Program-made: the position numbers and the translations under genes
In this document: one piece after another, positions 39,901-42,215 of the stretch
How the letters are laid out: the number at the start of each line of letters is the position of its first letter
How positions within the stretch are numbered: position 1 is the first letter of the stretch
The notes under the pieces: generated by a model
Database searches by the model: none
What the model saw: the letters and a program-made list of their open reading frames with translations, nothing else
Told to the model about the DNA's origin: nothing
Virus record (IMG/VR): IMGVR_UViG_3300020457_000023
Span: 1 to 42,215 of that record
DNA length: 42,215 bases
DNA from: a virus
Strand: one strand, 5' to 3'

Positions 39901-42189
39901 GATTCTACTATCTGGTTCTGTTAATACATACCAATTATTTTGAAGTGAATCAAATTGTACTGGATGCCCAATAGTATTTGATGATTTATCACTAACTCTA
40001 CTCTCTATCCTTAGATCTGCACCACCATACAATGCAATGGGAATATTATTAATTGCATTAGAGAATGTCTTAGCAACCTTGAGTCCAGTTGGACTAGTCT
40101 TAATTGCAAAATATACTGTATTTGGTTGCAATCCTTCTGGTAAATCACCCGTATCACTAAACACACGGATTGTTTCACCCGTGATAATACCAATGTCCTG
40201 AATTGTCATTTCAAAATTGACATTTGGCACAGTCGCAGTGGAGAATTTAGTTCCTCTATGTGAATTAATACCAACATTAGCAGTGACACCAGCACCAGTC
40301 ACATTCTCTGGCATATGAATTGGTGAACTAAATTCTGTACCACCAATAGATACATATAATTTTTCATTTAGATTTGCACCAATTCTAAATCCTTGAGTCA
40401 ATTCAAGAGGGGGAAGATCCTCTTTGGTAAATCCTTTAAGATATAAATGTGATGATAGACCAACCTGTTGTGTTTTAGGAACATCTAATTGGAACCAAGT
40501 AATGTTGTCCAAATCATCATCATAGGTAGACACAAACTCAGGAGCAATCATATGAGTGATATACCCTTTGTCGTCTCTTGGGAAAGCTTGCTGTCTAAAT
40601 CCATCAGTGATAAGAGATAACTGACCAAAGTTGGAGTTAGAGTTAGTGATAGATGCGTCAGCACCACTCTCACCAACAAAATGAGCGTTATAACCAATAG
40701 CGAACACCGACACAATCTGTAAAACTGCGTCGTTAGTTATCTTGACATGGCATTGTTCCCATCCTCTTCTATAGATTGCTCTAGAGTCTAAGTGGTATAC
40801 AGTGCTAGGGTCAGTAGAACTAGATTCTGCTGTTAATGCTGCACCTTTTACTGTAGGATATGCAATGGATTCATATAATCTTGTCTCTGGATTGTATTTT
40901 ACAAATGCACGGTCATCTTTTTGTAGAGAGATACCAGTGAACTGTGCAACAACCATTGAACGGAAACCAGTTGCTTTAGAACCGTCAGCATGCATACCAT
41001 TCATACCATAAACTGATCTCAACGAACAGTTAAAGATATATGGTGACGCACCTTTAACAGTATCAGACTCAATAGTTACTTTAGCTGAACTAATGTTAGT
41101 TGGTTTTGCAGGTAAATTGCTTGGGAAGTTTGGAATTAAATATGTAAACTGCGTCTCATCAATAATACTTTGTACTCTAGTAGATAAATTGTAAGGAGTT
41201 ACATTGACTCCACTAATCTTAATAGGTGTACCAGCAGTTAATCCATGCTCACCTTGAGTTGTTACAGTTACCTGTGCAGTAGGTGTTAATCCATCACCAG
41301 CAATAATTGCAGCAATATTTAATGGGTCAGTACCAAGGGCACCAACAATCTCAAATTCTTCGCGAACTGCATCAAAATCACCCTCAAAGTTAGGCCACTC
41401 ATAGTTGACAGCACGACCAGTTGGTTCCTGATATGCATAACTCAACTTGTAATAATACATGTTGAGGTCTGTTTTCTCATACCCCTTAACATCGTTAACA
41501 CCATCAGCATACTCAAAGCATGTTAATTTATGGTGTGAGAATGTAGGTCTGGACTGATTCTGTGGTGTAAACTGTTGGTGATCAGTATAAACTAATCCAT
41601 TAGGCAATCCATCAAACATGGAGAATTGCCAAAAATAACAGTTACCAGTGATTCTGAACAATGAAGTTGCAGGGACACTATCATCTGTTGGGTTGGGGAC
41701 ATATAAAGGACGGATCTTAGTCTTTCTTAAGTCAAGACCAACGATAGATGTACCACGAGGTACAATCACACCACCATTAACTGAATTGAATTTGTAAAGA
41801 ATATTATCTTCTACTGTTAAATCAAACTCACTAGTTAGAGAAAGTGAGAATAGTGATGTTGCCAAACTCTCAGCACCTGCAGGAGAAACTCCAATTGCTC
41901 TAGTGGCATCTGTAGGATCTTCTTTAATACCAAAGCCAGGTCTGTTATCAACCTGATGTTCGCCAGGATATATTAAGATGGTAGTCTTATCACTCTCGTC
42001 GTTGTCTATACCTGATTGGTATGAAAATCTAGCAGACTCCAACAATGCTCGTTGAATTGTCTTGAAGGGTTTGGTTAAAGAGTTACCCTGATTAGTAATA
42101 CTATCGGTAGAGTCCAAGTCATTTGGATTAACATAGAGAATCCTACCCTCAGTATTCTTAATAAAATTCTCTAACTTATTTAAAGGCAT
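36928..42189 (-). CDS. Tail fibre protein with C-terminal S74 chaperone domain, 1753 aa
   Basis: 1753 aa, ATG at 42189 with AGAGAG 1-6 nt upstream and a TATAAT box at 42196-42201. The N-terminus (LENFIKNTEGRILYVNPNDL, then GNSLTKPFKTIQRALLESAR and TTILIYPGEH) is of the right-handed beta-helix type. The middle has HGL..G repeats such as QGEHGLTAGTPIKISGV. The last 91 residues (from S1663-D1664 in SDIAFKENVSTL, through YDWKNN and GVIAQDVEKVLPEAV, to a helical end) are the intramolecular chaperone of the peptidase S74 family, which trimerises the fibre and then cuts itself off at the Ser-Asp dyad. Likely host-recognition fibre. Confidence 0.88.
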   Translation of the reverse strand: MPLNKLENFIKNTEGRILYVNPNDLDSTDSITNQGNSLTKPFKTIQRALLESARFSYQSGIDNDESDKTTILIYPGEHQVDNRPGFGIKEDPTDATRAIGVSPAGAESLATSLFSLSLTSEFDLTVEDNILYKFNSVNGGVIVPRGTSIVGLDLRKTKIRPLYVPNPTDDSVPATSLFRITGNCYFWQFSMFDGLPNGLVYTDHQQFTPQNQSRPTFSHHKLTCFEYADGVNDVKGYEKTDLNMYYYKLSYAYQEPTGRAVNYEWPNFEGDFDAVREEFEIVGALGTDPLNIAAIIAGDGLTPTAQVTVTTQGEHGLTAGTPIKISGVNVTPYNLSTRVQSIIDETQFTYLIPNFPSNLPAKPTNISSAKVTIESDTVKGASPYIFNCSLRSVYGMNGMHADGSKATGFRSMVVAQFTGISLQKDDRAFVKYNPETRLYESIAYPTVKGAALTAESSSTDPSTVYHLDSRAIYRRGWEQCHVKITNDAVLQIVSVFAIGYNAHFVGESGADASITNSNSNFGQLSLITDGFRQQAFPRDDKGYITHMIAPEFVSTYDDDLDNITWFQLDVPKTQQVGLSSHLYLKGFTKEDLPPLELTQGFRIGANLNEKLYVSIGGTEFSSPIHMPENVTGAGVTANVGINSHRGTKFSTATVPNVNFEMTIQDIGIITGETIRVFSDTGDLPEGLQPNTVYFAIKTSPTGLKVAKTFSNAINNIPIALYGGADLRIESRVSDKSSNTIGHPVQFDSLQNNWYVLTEPDSRIFSEIVNNPNVNTTTETDPSYFKRFEDNRSIENKLYKLRYVIPKEVDNSRDPVQGFVLQNTGSTGFAKTSDITATSITAKDHDFKRKYSFIATCSELSDTVTVRAELPHNVRVGDIVFTEDIADSNNPTAIAEKGYNGFYVVTAVPNNMEFQYSNTDTSGDKKNTGNYIEKNSNRTTDLPRFSINNNQGNFDVYRSTIISQYEKDESDGVYLLEVLASDYAPPTEFTNQKYSQQITDFYPQLDRDNIRKNPPPSVSFARRDPIGKVETNSILNSVTREAMNKFSTAFGVGLAVSSATPASSGISTIQLKGMHTFNGFVEHENLSPFNSGVGFAETTKYNVRLLDNSGNWQGATAIVTVGAGSTFITDLTIQSPGAGYTGGATLFPENFAGASIGVPTSSIINAVGNVVQFTGTGNTSDTYHVIQNVLDETSFTIGVTTTDPTVVSGQFAFVVGQSLGVSSTSFDTTTGITTFVTDSAHGLRQGNQFTLINGDNVKIGDFYIDAIATGVTSFTARTTNDPQVTVGAGSTFKILRHAHSDHDQKININEAIGSRFVQFYGGDMVGLKTDVANTDTSFPVQHASGIGTANRFQLGDYLEIGNEIVRVSSTGLGGAGNDSFSVLRGQMGTIPKSYPIGTPLKKMNILAVETRRPSILRASGHTFEYLGYGPGNYSTSLPQVQNRSLTEVEEYLSQAQNRSGGTVVYTGLNNRGDFFIGNKKINSATGQEKSFDIPIPTITGEDPSANSIVVDEITVKQRINVEGGAQQNILSQFDGPVTFTNDVNFTGKVVSSGSIELAGTIEFTGSFPSGANINNVKIGVGTNKTEITTKFGVGDLVLNAAPGFKVAIATDTAYDAPVTFNQDVEFTGFTTFSGDFFHSGAGVTFCGGPVHFCDDIIAFYGQTSDIAFKENVSTLDDPISKVMQIRGTEYDWKNNKNYTGHDIGVIAQDVEKVLPEAVSTKPDGTKGVHYNKLIPLLIEAVKDLSQQVDDIKDK
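36929..36936 (-). promoter_or_regulatory. Late-type promoter (GATAAATA) for the 938-aa gene
   Basis: GATAAATA on the minus strand, overlapping the stop of the 1753-aa gene and 28 nt before the ATG at 36900. Fits NATAAATA, with spacing similar to the gp25 promoter. Confidence 0.7.
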
Positions 42190-42215
42190 CTCTCTATTAT
42201 AAGATACATTGTGCT

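Overview
The window looks like part of an AT-rich marine cyanobacterial myovirus (a T4-like cyanophage of Synechococcus or Prochlorococcus). Every gene I can support is on the minus strand, so transcription runs from high to low coordinates. The identification rests on T4-type baseplate wedge genes gp25 and gp6 in tandem, very large tail and fibre proteins with repeated short motifs, NATAAATA-type late promoters, a cyanobacterial-type NdhI, and many tiny overlapping early genes.

Layout, in transcription order (right to left). (1) 42189-32108: three virion or adhesin genes. These are a 1753-aa fibre with a C-terminal S74 intramolecular chaperone, a 938-aa fibre-like protein, and a 654-aa protein with two collagen-like blocks around a poly-glycine block. 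(2) 32101-25296: a metabolic and modification island. It holds two small membrane peptides, ndhI (a photosynthetic and respiratory NDH-1 subunit), three 2-oxoglutarate/Fe(II) oxygenase-like genes, a ligase-like DUF6267-type protein, and two tandem flavin halogenase homologues, one of which lacks both catalytic residues. Gaps are a few bases or ATGA/TAATG overlaps, as in an operon. (3) 25255-15685: small early genes, many only 29-60 codons, mixed with a PD-(D/E)XK-like nuclease, an SF2 helicase and an N4/N6 DNA methyltransferase. They sit in short transcription units with a stereotyped intergenic design: a GACAGTT..AACTGTC hairpin at the stop codon, often an intrinsic terminator, a TATAAT box, and an A/C-rich AACAAACAACAAC leader. 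A 202-nt segment closed by a 12-bp inverted repeat looks like an undescribed structured RNA. (4) 15684-15081: about 600 bp without genes. It contains two convergent perfect TTTTCCACA boxes (the cyanobacterial DnaA-box consensus), AT-rich sequence, inverted repeats and a perfect TTGACA-N18-TATAAT promoter, so it is a candidate replication origin and early control region. (5) 15080-12705: an AbrB-like regulator, a fourth 2OG-Fe oxygenase, a glycosyltransferase and small genes. (6) 12663-1: a late promoter, gp25, gp6 and an open frame of more than 3,445 codons that runs off the left edge.

Together the window joins virion assembly (baseplate and fibres) with an early takeover region and a host-metabolism island. 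NdhI may alter electron flow around photosystem I. The halogenase and oxygenase set probably modifies a small molecule or a protein. The methyltransferase, helicase and nuclease group probably acts on phage or host DNA. Several start codons were moved from the longest open frame to internal ATGs because the longer frames translate promoter or leader sequence. Everything here is read by eye; no database search was run.
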